Assembly: GCF_010993985.1 (NCBI RefSeq) | Contig: NZ_WINH01000010.1 | Location: 1-64,000 of the forward strand | DNA length: 64,000 bases | Reading direction: 5' to 3' | DNA from: Paraferrimonas sp. SM1919 | GTDB lineage: Bacteria > Pseudomonadota > Gammaproteobacteria > Enterobacterales > Shewanellaceae | Shown here: positions 9,297-18,283 of the stretch, piece by piece | How positions within the stretch are numbered: the stretch's first letter is position 1 | Layout: the number at the start of each line of letters is the position of its first letter | Made by a program: the position numbers and the translations under genes | The notes under the pieces: model-generated | What the model was told of the DNA's origin: nothing | Database searches by the model: none | Seen by the model: the letters and a program-made list of their open reading frames with translations, nothing else

Positions 9297-10157
9297 TTAC
9301 TTTGGATGTTGTTGATCAATTAAACGCTTTAGCTGGCTAGTAAGTTCATCAACTTTATGGTGCAGTTCATGAATTTTTTGCTTGTGATCATCTGGGTTTT
9401 GCTCTTCTTCTACTTCAGCCATGACTTTATCATAGTTATTTACGACCGAGCCGATGACTAAGTTGATCAATAAGAAAGCAGAAAGCCCCATCCAAGAAAC
9501 GTGATATAAAGTCACGAACCAATCACTGGCACCTGCTACTTGGCTACCTAATAAGTTGTAACGTAGATCAGTCCAATCTTCCCCAGTCATGATCCTAAAT
9601 AAAGTAAAAAAGGCTTCTGAAATAGTGCCATAAGGATCTGGACTGGAGGCACTATAATCTGGCCCATTTGCCGCAACAGGGCCCCCTTTAAACATGATGA
9701 CGCCCATCACCGCGTACATATACATAAAGATACTTAACAAGCCAAAGCTATAGGCAAGTGACTTCATTGAACGCAATAACACGCTGACAATGACCCTTAA
9801 TTCAGGCAGTACTTTGATGAGGCGCAGTACCCTAAATACCCTCAGAACCCTAAATACGCTTAACATGGCTGAATTCTCAACCCAGGATTCAGGGATCAAA
9901 GATATTGAGACCAAAATAACATCGAACCAGTTCCAGCCGTCACTTAAATAAGCTTTTAAGTTAGAGCTAGCTCTAAAACGGATAAAGATTTCAATGACGA
10001 ATACCGCAAGGATACTGGTTTGAACTGTGGTGATCAGAGTGCTGGTGTGGAAGGTTTCTACACCAATTAATACCGCATTGACGACAATGGCTAAGTTAAC
10101 TAGAACATTGAACCATTTTGTTTCAATGAGTTTAGAAAAAGGATTGTGTGTTTGCAT
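9297..10157 (-). CDS. Single-domain voltage-gated cation channel (BacNav/BacCav type)
   Basis: A 286-residue inner-membrane protein with six helices. The S4 voltage sensor has R103, R106, R109, R112 and K115 at every third position. The pore loop carries the filter T-G-E-D-W-T-D at 191-197, S6 ends in LLINLVIGSVVNNYD, and a charged, probably coiled-coil tail (about 248-283) should assemble the tetramer. This is the layout of NaChBac-like channels. The filter has three acidic residues rather than the usual single Glu, suggesting calcium permeation (see findings). It is a monocistronic gene ending at the shared terminator. Confidence 0.9.
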   Translation of the reverse strand: MQTHNPFSKLIETKWFNVLVNLAIVVNAVLIGVETFHTSTLITTVQTSILAVFVIEIFIRFRASSNLKAYLSDGWNWFDVILVSISLIPESWVENSAMLSVFRVLRVFRVLRLIKVLPELRVIVSVLLRSMKSLAYSFGLLSIFMYMYAVMGVIMFKGGPVAANGPDYSASSPDPYGTISEAFFTLFRIMTGEDWTDLRYNLLGSQVAGASDWFVTLYHVSWMGLSAFLLINLVIGSVVNNYDKVMAEVEEEQNPDDHKQKIHELHHKVDELTSQLKRLIDQQHPK

Positions 10158-10333
10158 AAATAATAAAAGGGGGTTATTAAACTAATATCAGTAAAGTGTA
10201 TGTAAGCGCTTGCCTGCTTTGGGAATCATAGCTTAATTGACTTTTCTAGAAAACAATAAAAGTCAACAAATTCATGCCCATAACTCTATAGGGTGCTACT
10301 TTTGGCTTTGTAGCGACTGCCGTTGTAATATTC

Positions 10334-10900
10334 TTACCTGTTCGTTAAGCAACACATCTCATGGTAATGATTATTGTTGTATTCAAATTCAGATAATACC
10401 TCTAAGCGAGCTTTACGGCTGTGGGCAGCAAAAGAGCGGGGATTAATCTTATTAACAAAGGTAATCAATACTTCAAAACGCTGACTCATCTGCTCCAAAG
10501 CAAACTCAAAAATGGCTTCAAACACCCCTTGATTGCGCACACTTTTATCAACACAAATAGGGCCGTATTGATATGAGTTTTCAGAGGTAATATCAATGCC
10601 TCGGTATTGCTTACCTGGTAGGGCTTTTATCATGTAGGCAAACATCGGCCACACCGACCAGAACCGCCATGAAGCCGCCATTACATAGGCAATGACTCGG
10701 TTATCTTGTTTAGCGATAAATAAACCAGACTCTTGTTCGATTAGTGCCGTTAACTGCTCCTTAGTAAAGGGGGTAGTAACAAAGCCATCGGCTTTATCTT
10801 CTTCTTTGATGGAGTCAACTTGATAACGAAAATGCAGCTCAAGTACCTGTTCAATATCTGCAGTAGTTGCCACTGCTAATTCTATATCGCTAGTTTGCAT
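10334..10900 (-). CDS. GNAT-family N-acetyltransferase
   Basis: A 188-residue protein with a recognisable but divergent acetyl-CoA fold: a start typical of GNAT proteins (IELAVATTADIEQVLELH), a central strand LFIAKQDNRVIAYVMA, and the YGPICVDKSVRNQGVFEAIFEFA block with a loose version of the acetyl-CoA loop (VRNQGV). The substrate is unknown. Its start abuts the stop of the NUDIX gene upstream, so the two are translated from one message. Confidence 0.8.
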   Translation of the reverse strand: MQTSDIELAVATTADIEQVLELHFRYQVDSIKEEDKADGFVTTPFTKEQLTALIEQESGLFIAKQDNRVIAYVMAASWRFWSVWPMFAYMIKALPGKQYRGIDITSENSYQYGPICVDKSVRNQGVFEAIFEFALEQMSQRFEVLITFVNKINPRSFAAHSRKARLEVLSEFEYNNNHYHEMCCLTNR

Positions 10901-11419
10901 TTAAGCTAATTCCTGTTTTATTTTTTTAAGTAAAGTGATTTCCCGCTGCAGAGATAGGCCGGCTTTATCTGAATCTGAAAAAGTCTGCTGATTATGCTTA
11001 ATGGCTTCATCAAGACTAATCCAAACGGGCTTCATGCCATTGGCATGCTCATAATCTTCGAGCTTTGGGGCATCTAGCTGATCACCAATAGAGCAGACAT
11101 AACAATAAGAAAGCATATGCACCAATTCATAGCCATGGCGGTTCCAAGGGCGAATTTCTTCATATAGACCAAATTCTTTTTCTACCTTGATGTTATTGGC
11201 CCCCGTCTCTTCGGCTAATTCCCTTATTAACCCCTGTTCAATACTTTCGCCATCATCAACTCCGCCACCTGGTAAGGAATAATCGTCATAGCGCCCAGTG
11301 TACAGCAAAAGGATTTGCTGCTCCTTGAGCACAATTGCTCGGGCAGATTTTCGGGTAAAAATGGTTTTATTGCTGACATCGGTAATACTAGGATGAATAC
11401 TACTAGCAATGGTTTGCAT
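10901..11419 (-). CDS. NUDIX hydrolase
   Basis: A 172-residue protein with a full NUDIX box, G-x5-E-x7-REL-x-EE-x-G, from GGGVDDGESIEQG through RELAEETGA near residues 51-73. The family cleaves nucleoside diphosphates linked to another group. The substrate cannot be inferred. It sits between an M14 peptidase-like gene (3 bp upstream) and a GNAT gene, the three forming one leftward unit. Confidence 0.9.
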   Translation of the reverse strand: MQTIASSIHPSITDVSNKTIFTRKSARAIVLKEQQILLLYTGRYDDYSLPGGGVDDGESIEQGLIRELAEETGANNIKVEKEFGLYEEIRPWNRHGYELVHMLSYCYVCSIGDQLDAPKLEDYEHANGMKPVWISLDEAIKHNQQTFSDSDKAGLSLQREITLLKKIKQELA

Positions 11420-11422
11420 AAC

Positions 11423-12340
11423 TTAATCTGAATCCTTTAGGGCAAAATCAATCGCAGCGATCACCGCTGCTACCTGTGCTTGGTTGCATTGTTCATCACT
11501 CGCACTATCACTATCGGGATACACTTCTGTGGTGGTCTTATATTTGGCTGCAGTCATGCCGGCACAAAGCCCTAGCTCAGTACAAGGGTAATTAATCACT
11601 CCTTTTTGAGTCACATTACTACCAATAATTTGGTTATTCTCATCGGCTGGAGCGATATGGGTAACGGTCTCTACTTGAGAAATAATGTATTGCTGAAATG
11701 CATCCTGAGGGTTGGCGCTATCACCAACGAGGTAAAAACCATCAGGGATAATACCAGCGATATAGTCGTTGCCGTCTCGTGCTGCCAGAGCAGGGCGGAA
11801 CTCACTCTCATCGGTGTCTGTGGTTTCATGCAGATCAATATGCATTAAGGGTTCAGAACCTATGCTTTTCACTAATGTCATTAGTGCTGCCGATTCTTCG
11901 GCGGGTGAATTGGCATAAAAAGAGCGGTTGGGATCGATGGCTTTAGGGTTCCAGCGATTAATGACCTCATAACCCCAAGGGCTGACACAAGGACAAATGA
12001 TCAGGTTTAATCGATCTAAATATTTTTCTAAATATGGCAGTGCCGCTATGGCTCCTTGGACACCGGAGGTCTCATAGCCATGAACCCCGCCAGTGATCAG
12101 CACCCAAGGTTTGCTTTGGTGCCAGGGGCGACTACTAATGTACTTTAGCGGGTAGCGGTTAATATCGATGTCAAGGGCACCATATTGACTCACTTGCCAA
12201 GGCTGGCGAATGGAATCAAGCTTATCTAGGACGTGTTGTTGATAGCTGCGTTGGATATGTTGGCGCTCAAACCAAGCTTGTTTATGCGAGTCATTCCAAG
12301 GTTGGTTTTGATTGCCAATAGGGTAAAAAGAAGTTGCCAT
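11423..12340 (-). CDS. M14-family metallocarboxypeptidase-like protein
   Basis: A zinc hydrolase of the M14 or succinylglutamate-desuccinylase-like group. The zinc motif is HGYETSG (HxxE), and the third ligand histidine lies in MHIDLHETTDTDE. The conserved NRWNPKAIDPNRSF segment is the substrate-carboxylate arginine region. There is no signal peptide, so it is probably cytoplasmic. I prefer the ATG at 12340 to a GTG three codons upstream; about 305 residues. It is the first gene of the M14-NUDIX-GNAT unit. The substrate, peptide or acylated amino acid, is uncertain. Confidence 0.82.
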   Translation of the reverse strand: MATSFYPIGNQNQPWNDSHKQAWFERQHIQRSYQQHVLDKLDSIRQPWQVSQYGALDIDINRYPLKYISSRPWHQSKPWVLITGGVHGYETSGVQGAIAALPYLEKYLDRLNLIICPCVSPWGYEVINRWNPKAIDPNRSFYANSPAEESAALMTLVKSIGSEPLMHIDLHETTDTDESEFRPALAARDGNDYIAGIIPDGFYLVGDSANPQDAFQQYIISQVETVTHIAPADENNQIIGSNVTQKGVINYPCTELGLCAGMTAAKYKTTTEVYPDSDSASDEQCNQAQVAAVIAAIDFALKDSD

Positions 12341-12398
12341 GTTACACACTCTGCTTTGTTATTGACAGCAGCATAACCGCGATTATGGCTAATGGCAA

Positions 12399-12707
12399 TT
12401 ACCCTATGTAACGGCAAATATAATCAGTCACTTGTAACACCTTGATGTCAAAATAAGAGTTACTAGGGACATGAAATTCTTGATCATATTTATACGGAGT
12501 AAATTGATTCTCACCAGCGAGTTTTACCTCCACTTCGCCAGACAAAATGGTCATTACTTCTGCTTCATTAGTACTAAATCGGTATTGACCTTGCTGCATT
12601 ACCCCTAGGGTTCTTTTTTGACCATCGCCTAAATCAATCTGCCTTGAACTTACTTTTCCTTCAAAATATAACTGGCTGATTTTAGACACACTGACTTTAG
12701 TAAACAT
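12399..12707 (-). CDS. ppnP: Pyrimidine/purine nucleoside phosphorylase (YaiE/PpnP)
   Basis: A 102-residue cupin-like protein matching PpnP, which splits a broad range of nucleosides with phosphate. The blocks KRTLGVMQQGQYRF, EVMTILSGEVEVKL and FHVPSNSYFDIKV are diagnostic. AAGGAAAAGAG precedes the ATG. It is a stand-alone gene, divergent from yfaZ. Confidence 0.93.
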   Translation of the reverse strand: MFTKVSVSKISQLYFEGKVSSRQIDLGDGQKRTLGVMQQGQYRFSTNEAEVMTILSGEVEVKLAGENQFTPYKYDQEFHVPSNSYFDIKVLQVTDYICRYIG

Positions 12708-12858
12708 CTCTTTTCCTTATGAAAATGTATTAATCGTTTACTTTATCAGTGGGCTTTCGATTAGGGAATTGAGGAATGTTCAATAATACATTTCAAAACT
12801 TGTAACTTGAGTGGGGGTTGGTTAATTTGTAGAGGTTTATTTTTTATAGGATATAGCA

Positions 12859-13392
12859 ATGACAAAGATGTCACTAGTAGCTGCACTTGTTCTTGCAAGT
12901 ACAACTACCTACGCTCAAACTGAAGCCGATATCGAATTAAACGATAACAAGGTAGCAATTGCTTTTGCAAGTACCATTGGAGAGAATGCCACTGGAAGTT
13001 TTGGCTTTAGGTATAACGAAAATACCGGTAAATCGCTATTTGCCGAATTAAGTATGGCTCATAAAGCCAATAAGCATCAGTTTGATATCGGTATTAGAGC
13101 GACTCAATTTTGGAACCGTTTAGTGGATAATGGCTCAACAGCTTCGATAGTGTTGGGATATTCCTACCCATTTACTAAAGAATTAAGCTGGTATGCTCAT
13201 GGTCTATATACGCCTTCGGTTTTGGCTTTTGGTTCAATTGACCGCCACCATGAGCTAGGCTCTCGATTACAATATCAATTTAGCCCTAAAATGGCAGTAT
13301 TTGCAGGCTACCGCAATACTCAGCTGAAAGTGAACCAAACAAACTATGAGTTTGACGATAACTGGTTCATAGGTGCTAACATTCGTTTTTAA
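12859..13392 (+). CDS. YfaZ-like outer-membrane protein
   Basis: A 177-residue protein with a signal peptide (MTKMSLVAALVLASTTTYAQ) and alternating amphipathic strands ending in a terminal phenylalanine (FIGANIRF), the outer-membrane barrel signature. The pattern fits the YfaZ family, of unknown function. AGGATATAGC upstream of the ATG supports the start. The 3' end overlaps the convergent DUF3192 gene by 4 bases. Confidence 0.8.
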   Translation: MTKMSLVAALVLASTTTYAQTEADIELNDNKVAIAFASTIGENATGSFGFRYNENTGKSLFAELSMAHKANKHQFDIGIRATQFWNRLVDNGSTASIVLGYSYPFTKELSWYAHGLYTPSVLAFGSIDRHHELGSRLQYQFSPKMAVFAGYRNTQLKVNQTNYEFDDNWFIGANIRF

Positions 13393-13781
13393 TTAACCTG
13401 TTGGAGCGCTTGCGTGAAGTGCTCCAATGCCTGATTACCGATCGCCTCAAGCTGACCATTTTTGAACAGCAGCGGCGTGCATTCATCTTTTGTGGTTTCA
13501 CCATCGCTAGTGACATGATGGGTGCGATAAAACAATACTTCTATTGAGTTTTGTTCAGCGACGAAGCTTTGAATAAAATCGGGAGTGCCCATATTCTCTA
13601 AAATATTTTTTTTAGCTTGTCCTAACTCTAAGTGGGCAATATGTTGTTGATTTAGAGACTGCCTATCTTCCCAATCCAAGTTGTTAATATTCGTTGGATA
13701 AAAGACATTCATGGCAACGATGAAACTGACATAGCCAATGATGATCATTGCAATCCAAATGGGTGGTGATATTTTGCTCAT
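13389..13781 (-). CDS. DUF3192 family protein
   Basis: A 130-residue protein with one N-terminal membrane helix (WIAMIIIGYVSFIVAMNVFY) and a small periplasmic domain. The segment LELGQAKKNILENMGTPDF resembles the BamE/SmpA-type fold seen in DUF3192, and the ETTKDECTPLLFKNGQL block near the end is typical. Function is unknown. It follows xni by 3 bp and may be co-transcribed with it. Confidence 0.82.
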   Translation of the reverse strand: MSKISPPIWIAMIIIGYVSFIVAMNVFYPTNINNLDWEDRQSLNQQHIAHLELGQAKKNILENMGTPDFIQSFVAEQNSIEVLFYRTHHVTSDGETTKDECTPLLFKNGQLEAIGNQALEHFTQALQQVN

Positions 13782-13784
13782 TTT

Positions 13785-14543
13785 TTATAACCTCAATTCC
13801 CTAAGGCTAATACCTAATGTTAAGTCGGTTTTTAATTTGACTAGCAAGTAACTTATCTTGGCTTGCTGCTTACCTGCTGATAGTTTGTTTTGAAGCGCAG
13901 GGGCTAACTTATCGACATTTTGGTAGATACTTTTTAAATCAGGATAAGTGTTAAGTAAATCACTCGCCCCTTTCTTACCAATGCCTGTTACCCCTTTAAT
14001 TTTATTCCCAGGGGAGCCTGCCAAGGCCCAATACTCCAGTAATTGATGTGGCTGTACTTTAAAATCAAAATTTATAGCTTCTATGCCGATGTTTTGCTGA
14101 CTGAAATAATCCCATATTTTAATACCATCTGTAAGCAACTGATAAAAACCCTTATCAGTTGATATAATGGTTACCTTTAAATGTTGTTGATTTGCCTTGA
14201 GAGCCAAAGTTGCTATGGTGTCATCCGCCTCATAAGGGCACTCTAGATTAAAAATGCCAATATCTTTAATTGCCAATTTTATTTGAGGCAGGAGTTGTGC
14301 CAGGGATTCCGGCATAGGTTTTCGGTCTGCTTTATATTCAGCATACAGCTGTTTGCGCCATTGATCTTGATTGCCATCCCAGACCATCGCGATATATTCT
14401 GGATGAAATTTCGCGATCACTTTTTCTAAAGCAATGATGACTCGGTTGATCAGCTGTTGTGGTTGCTCGCTATCGATGACAGCTTCAATGCGTCTAATTA
14501 GGTTTAATGCATCAATAATGACCATTTGCTTACTGGCATTCAT
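13785..14543 (-). CDS. xni: Flap endonuclease Xni
   Basis: A 252-residue 5'-flap endonuclease related to the N-terminal domain of DNA polymerase I. Acidic metal-binding clusters are visible in IIDALNLIRRIE (about 9-20), YEADDTIATLA and ISTDKGFYQLL, and the helix-hairpin-helix GVTGIGKKGASDLL near 183-196. The length matches E. coli Xni (ExoIX). Its start overlaps the end of the diguanylate cyclase gene by 14 bp, so it is translated downstream of it. Confidence 0.93.
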   Translation of the reverse strand: MNASKQMVIIDALNLIRRIEAVIDSEQPQQLINRVIIALEKVIAKFHPEYIAMVWDGNQDQWRKQLYAEYKADRKPMPESLAQLLPQIKLAIKDIGIFNLECPYEADDTIATLALKANQQHLKVTIISTDKGFYQLLTDGIKIWDYFSQQNIGIEAINFDFKVQPHQLLEYWALAGSPGNKIKGVTGIGKKGASDLLNTYPDLKSIYQNVDKLAPALQNKLSAGKQQAKISYLLVKLKTDLTLGISLRELRL

Positions 14544-15996
14544 AAACGATTACTTTATCCCTACTGGTTCTTTTAGCTGCATATAAACAAGAATCTGCTT
14601 TTTCAAAAGTCTGTTCAGTTGCCTCCCCTCTTTTGAATTGAGCGGCGCCGATTGATATCGTAAGCTGGATTTGTTGTTCTTTAAATTTGAATGCAAGGTT
14701 TTTGATGGCAATACGTATATTTTCACATATCTGCGTGACTTGCTTAGCATCCACATTTTCCAAGATACCTACGAATTCTTCACCACCATAGCGAGCAATA
14801 AAAGACTCTTCTGGTATTGTGTTTTGTAAAGTTAATGCGACAACTTGTAAACATTTATCACCAGCATTATGGCCAAAATTATCATTGATGCTCTTGAATC
14901 TATCGATATCTGCAATGATAATCCAAGCGCTAATATCATGATTGACAACCTGGCTGTAGGTTGATTTAACTTTGTTTTCAAGGGCACTTCGATTCGGTAT
15001 TTGCGTTAAACTATCTAGCTGATTAATTTTACTTTGTGTGACTAACATTGAACGAAAAGTTTGTGCTTCTGAGGTAATAAGCTTCAGCTTTTCCTTCATT
15101 TGGAAAAGGGAGAGGTTGAGTTTTCTATTTTCCTGTTTCTCTAATTCTGTCTTTGCTGATAGGTCTTTTTTCAATTGTTCAATGTTGTGCATGATCCTAT
15201 CTTTTATCTCACTAGGCTCTAATCCTTCCTCAACAGAAAGGGTGAGAGATGCTAGCGTATGATTAACTCGCAAATCTAACTTTTCTTTTAAAAGGTTGGC
15301 CCCTTCGGCAGATTTAATTGACGAATGTAAAGCTTGAGCCATCCCTTCTAATGAGGAGTGTAAGATCCCTAAAAAAGCTTTAGCAGCGTTTTTTTCATAC
15401 TCAAAAGTGGTGATAAGCAGTTTGATAACGCGTTTATAGAGATCGATTAACACCTTGATATCGAGTTTTTGATGCAATTTATTACAAATATCTTGAGCAT
15501 CTTGTTGTAATTCAGCCCTCAAATCGAGAGCATTTAGACTGGCGACTAACTCTTTGGCTAACATTTGTACTTTAGGTTGCTGTGGTGCTGATGATGCTCC
15601 TTGGTTGGGGATGATTTTCATCGCAACTTCTAGTAGCTGTTGTAAGTAAATAGAGTACTCCCAGACACTTTGAATGGGTTTTTCTAATTGATTAGACAAC
15701 TTCTCAATACGCAGGCCAATAGTTTGAGAATCAGGCGCTAGCAACGTCAATTGTTGCAAAATATTGTTAAGGGCACTATGGCTAATTTTTAATTGATTAT
15801 TCCTTGCCACTAAGTGCTGATCAATTAGCTTATTTGCGTTTATTAGAGTATTGGTACTGTAGTTTTGGCTTTCAATTCGTTTTAGTTGTTTGTCTAGATC
15901 TAAGCTAAAGCCTTGGCACAGTTTCGATAACTTTGTCGTTAACTGATGATTAAGGCTTTGTTTATATTCAGATTGTTCAGAAATTCCTTGAGTCAT
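14530..15996 (-). CDS. Diguanylate cyclase with long helical N-terminus
   Basis: Makes cyclic di-GMP from two GTP. The C-terminal third is a GGDEF domain with an intact active site RYGGEEF (about 402-408) and the DIDRFKSINDNFGHNAGD block. The usual RxxD inhibitory site before it is absent (PEES in its place), so product inhibition is probably lost. Residues 1-320 are almost entirely helical, with repeated glutamine/leucine heptads and no membrane helix, so it is cytoplasmic and may oligomerise through coiled coils. It lies 107 bp downstream of the TPR gene and overlaps xni. Confidence 0.9.
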   Translation of the reverse strand: MTQGISEQSEYKQSLNHQLTTKLSKLCQGFSLDLDKQLKRIESQNYSTNTLINANKLIDQHLVARNNQLKISHSALNNILQQLTLLAPDSQTIGLRIEKLSNQLEKPIQSVWEYSIYLQQLLEVAMKIIPNQGASSAPQQPKVQMLAKELVASLNALDLRAELQQDAQDICNKLHQKLDIKVLIDLYKRVIKLLITTFEYEKNAAKAFLGILHSSLEGMAQALHSSIKSAEGANLLKEKLDLRVNHTLASLTLSVEEGLEPSEIKDRIMHNIEQLKKDLSAKTELEKQENRKLNLSLFQMKEKLKLITSEAQTFRSMLVTQSKINQLDSLTQIPNRSALENKVKSTYSQVVNHDISAWIIIADIDRFKSINDNFGHNAGDKCLQVVALTLQNTIPEESFIARYGGEEFVGILENVDAKQVTQICENIRIAIKNLAFKFKEQQIQLTISIGAAQFKRGEATEQTFEKADSCLYAAKRTSRDKVIVYECQ

Positions 15997-16103
15997 GCCT
16001 CATCCTGCTCTAAATGTCCGTTAATAATATGTTATCTCACTTATGTTGAACAGAAAAGGGGCAATATTTGCACAAGCTATTTCGAGCAATGCTCAAGTTT
16101 GAA

Positions 16104-18230
16104 TTAATTGAGCCTATGAGTGGACTTTTTAACGATCCCCTTACTAAGGTTGATTGCTAAATTGTCAAAAATAGGGTCAGTAAACATCACTGCAGAAGCG
16201 GAGTTTATCGCTTCTAAACCTATGGCTTCATGCTTTCTTATATGGCTTTGCATTGAAAGGTTACAAGCATACAAAGCAATCTGATACAGCTTGTTCGGGT
16301 TAAAGATAAAGTGTTCAAGTTTCAAAAATGGAAGATTAATCATACCCATTGAATAGTATTTGGGTAATTTTAGAGGAGCTAATAATTGTTGGATTTTTAA
16401 ATGGGTAGCTTTAACGTTTAATTTTTGATTAAAGGTGATGACAAACAATCCTGGTCTAGCAAGGAAGCAATACGTTCCTTCTGCGCCATCGAGCGCATTG
16501 AAAATCAGCTGATGTTCTACATTAAGTTGCTCTAGGCCTGTTTGTATGTCCTGATTGAGTAATTCCTCTATACAAATGATTGCCAGAGTATGACTTGTTT
16601 GCAGGTTTAAATGGTTTTCTAAAGCATTTAATCCTGGAAGTTTGGTATATCTTTCTCTGATATTGTCATCGCTGATGCTTGCCAGTATACGCTTACCTTT
16701 AAAGTGTTTATACCTTTGCACTAAAGTGGTTAATGTTAATATGCATAAAATAATCGCTAAAAAAATACTGATTTTTGAGAGCTCTTCATACTCTGTTAAT
16801 ATTAGAGAGTTTTGTTGCTTTTGTTTCTCTAACTGCTTAGACAGACTTTCTAATAACACAATCTCTGCACCAGAATCTGACTTTTCGGAATTAGCAGAGA
16901 AATTTGCTGTTGAATTGTTTATCTCTTGTTGTATTAAAAAGGCATCTTGAAATAACTCTTGGTCTACGTATAACTGCAATAGTTGTTGGTTGATCTCCAT
17001 TAACTCTTTATTTGCATCTAAAGTGTTAGCTAGATTCTTAGCGTTCTGTAAATATTGGGTTGTGGGCTTTAATAAACCCTGCTTATGGTTTATTTTTCCC
17101 AGTAAAAATGAGCTATGCAACTTATAATGATTGAGTTGGTGCTCATTAAAAAAATCATGAGCTAGGTTAGCATGCTTAATACTTTGCTTGATATTGCCAA
17201 TTTTCAGATAGTTCTCAGCTAAATTGAAGTGTGAGATAGCTTGAGCGATTTGCTTTTGGTTTTTTCGATTTAGTTCAAGTTCTTCTAAGTACAAGTTTAT
17301 AGCCTGGCTGTATTTACCTTCATAGTGATAGATTTGAGCCAGAGTTTGGTAAGAACTCGCTTGTTCAATGGGCAAGTTGAGCTGGTCGAAAATAGCTTTT
17401 GCTTGTAAGGCTTTATTACGAGCTTCTGAAAACAGTTCTAATTCAAGTAAGACTCTAGCTTGGAAGGTATAGACTTCTCCAAGTTGCCGTTTCGCATTAA
17501 TTTTAACGAAGTTTGCCGATGCTTGGGCATAGTGTTCTAAGGCCTGACTATAGTTTTCGTTTTTGTGGTGGTAGCGTCCTAATTTAGATTGAATGCTGGC
17601 CCTAAAGAATGGATGATTAAGCTTTTCACTAAAGACTTCAGCATGGCGTAACAGCGGCAGTAGCTCTTTTTTTTCCTTTGTGGTCCAGCCTAAACTTGCT
17701 CTGAGGTGGTAGCCTTCGTAATAAATCCATTGATTGAGCTTTATATTGGAATTGAGTTTTAGTTCTAATAATCTTTGTAATTGCTCCCTAGCAATATTAT
17801 ATTGCGCCTGTTTTTTGCCTGCATAAACTGCCCTTGTTAGGGTTTCAAGGGCATTGCTTGTTGGCGTAGATAAGGAATGGGACTCAAGCCATCGTTTTAA
17901 ATCGGCAGCTTGAGCTTCACTATTCTCGGCATAATTACCATATTGAGTGAGTAAATAATGATATAAGCGTAGTCGTTCGCTCGTTGCTGTCTGGTCAAGT
18001 CCTATAGCCGCCGCATGAGACTCTAAAGTAGGGGAGGAATCTGTAACTCGGTCAATTTGTAACTCTTGCTTTAACTTCTTAAATTGTTGTTCAGGATTAA
18101 TCGCGAGTTTGGCAATTAAGTTAATTTCTTCAGCTTCAGAGGCGGCGACAGCACAAGTTATTTGGCTGCAAACAAATCCTAAAAAACATAATATTAGCGT
18201 TAAAAAACGAACCACAGGCAGTGACCCCAA
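16104..18230 (-). CDS. TPR sensor-like membrane protein with degenerate GGDEF-like domain
   Basis: A 708-residue protein: signal peptide, a periplasmic region with about six tetratricopeptide repeats (around 190-430; for example SKLGRYHHKNENYSQALEHY), a coiled coil, one membrane helix near 490-510 (ISIFLAIILCILTLTTLVQ), then a cytoplasmic domain beginning RYTKLPGLNALENHL like a GGDEF domain but with no GGDEF motif. It probably senses or scaffolds rather than synthesises. The start is unclear: TTG at 18230 or a GTG five codons later. It is directly upstream of the active cyclase, suggesting a signalling pair. Confidence 0.75.
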   Translation of the reverse strand: MGSLPVVRFLTLILCFLGFVCSQITCAVAASEAEEINLIAKLAINPEQQFKKLKQELQIDRVTDSSPTLESHAAAIGLDQTATSERLRLYHYLLTQYGNYAENSEAQAADLKRWLESHSLSTPTSNALETLTRAVYAGKKQAQYNIAREQLQRLLELKLNSNIKLNQWIYYEGYHLRASLGWTTKEKKELLPLLRHAEVFSEKLNHPFFRASIQSKLGRYHHKNENYSQALEHYAQASANFVKINAKRQLGEVYTFQARVLLELELFSEARNKALQAKAIFDQLNLPIEQASSYQTLAQIYHYEGKYSQAINLYLEELELNRKNQKQIAQAISHFNLAENYLKIGNIKQSIKHANLAHDFFNEHQLNHYKLHSSFLLGKINHKQGLLKPTTQYLQNAKNLANTLDANKELMEINQQLLQLYVDQELFQDAFLIQQEINNSTANFSANSEKSDSGAEIVLLESLSKQLEKQKQQNSLILTEYEELSKISIFLAIILCILTLTTLVQRYKHFKGKRILASISDDNIRERYTKLPGLNALENHLNLQTSHTLAIICIEELLNQDIQTGLEQLNVEHQLIFNALDGAEGTYCFLARPGLFVITFNQKLNVKATHLKIQQLLAPLKLPKYYSMGMINLPFLKLEHFIFNPNKLYQIALYACNLSMQSHIRKHEAIGLEAINSASAVMFTDPIFDNLAINLSKGIVKKSTHRLN

Positions 18231-18283
18231 AGAATCATATCGTTATACTTGTTGATTTATATTACAACTAAAAGGTAAGTTTT

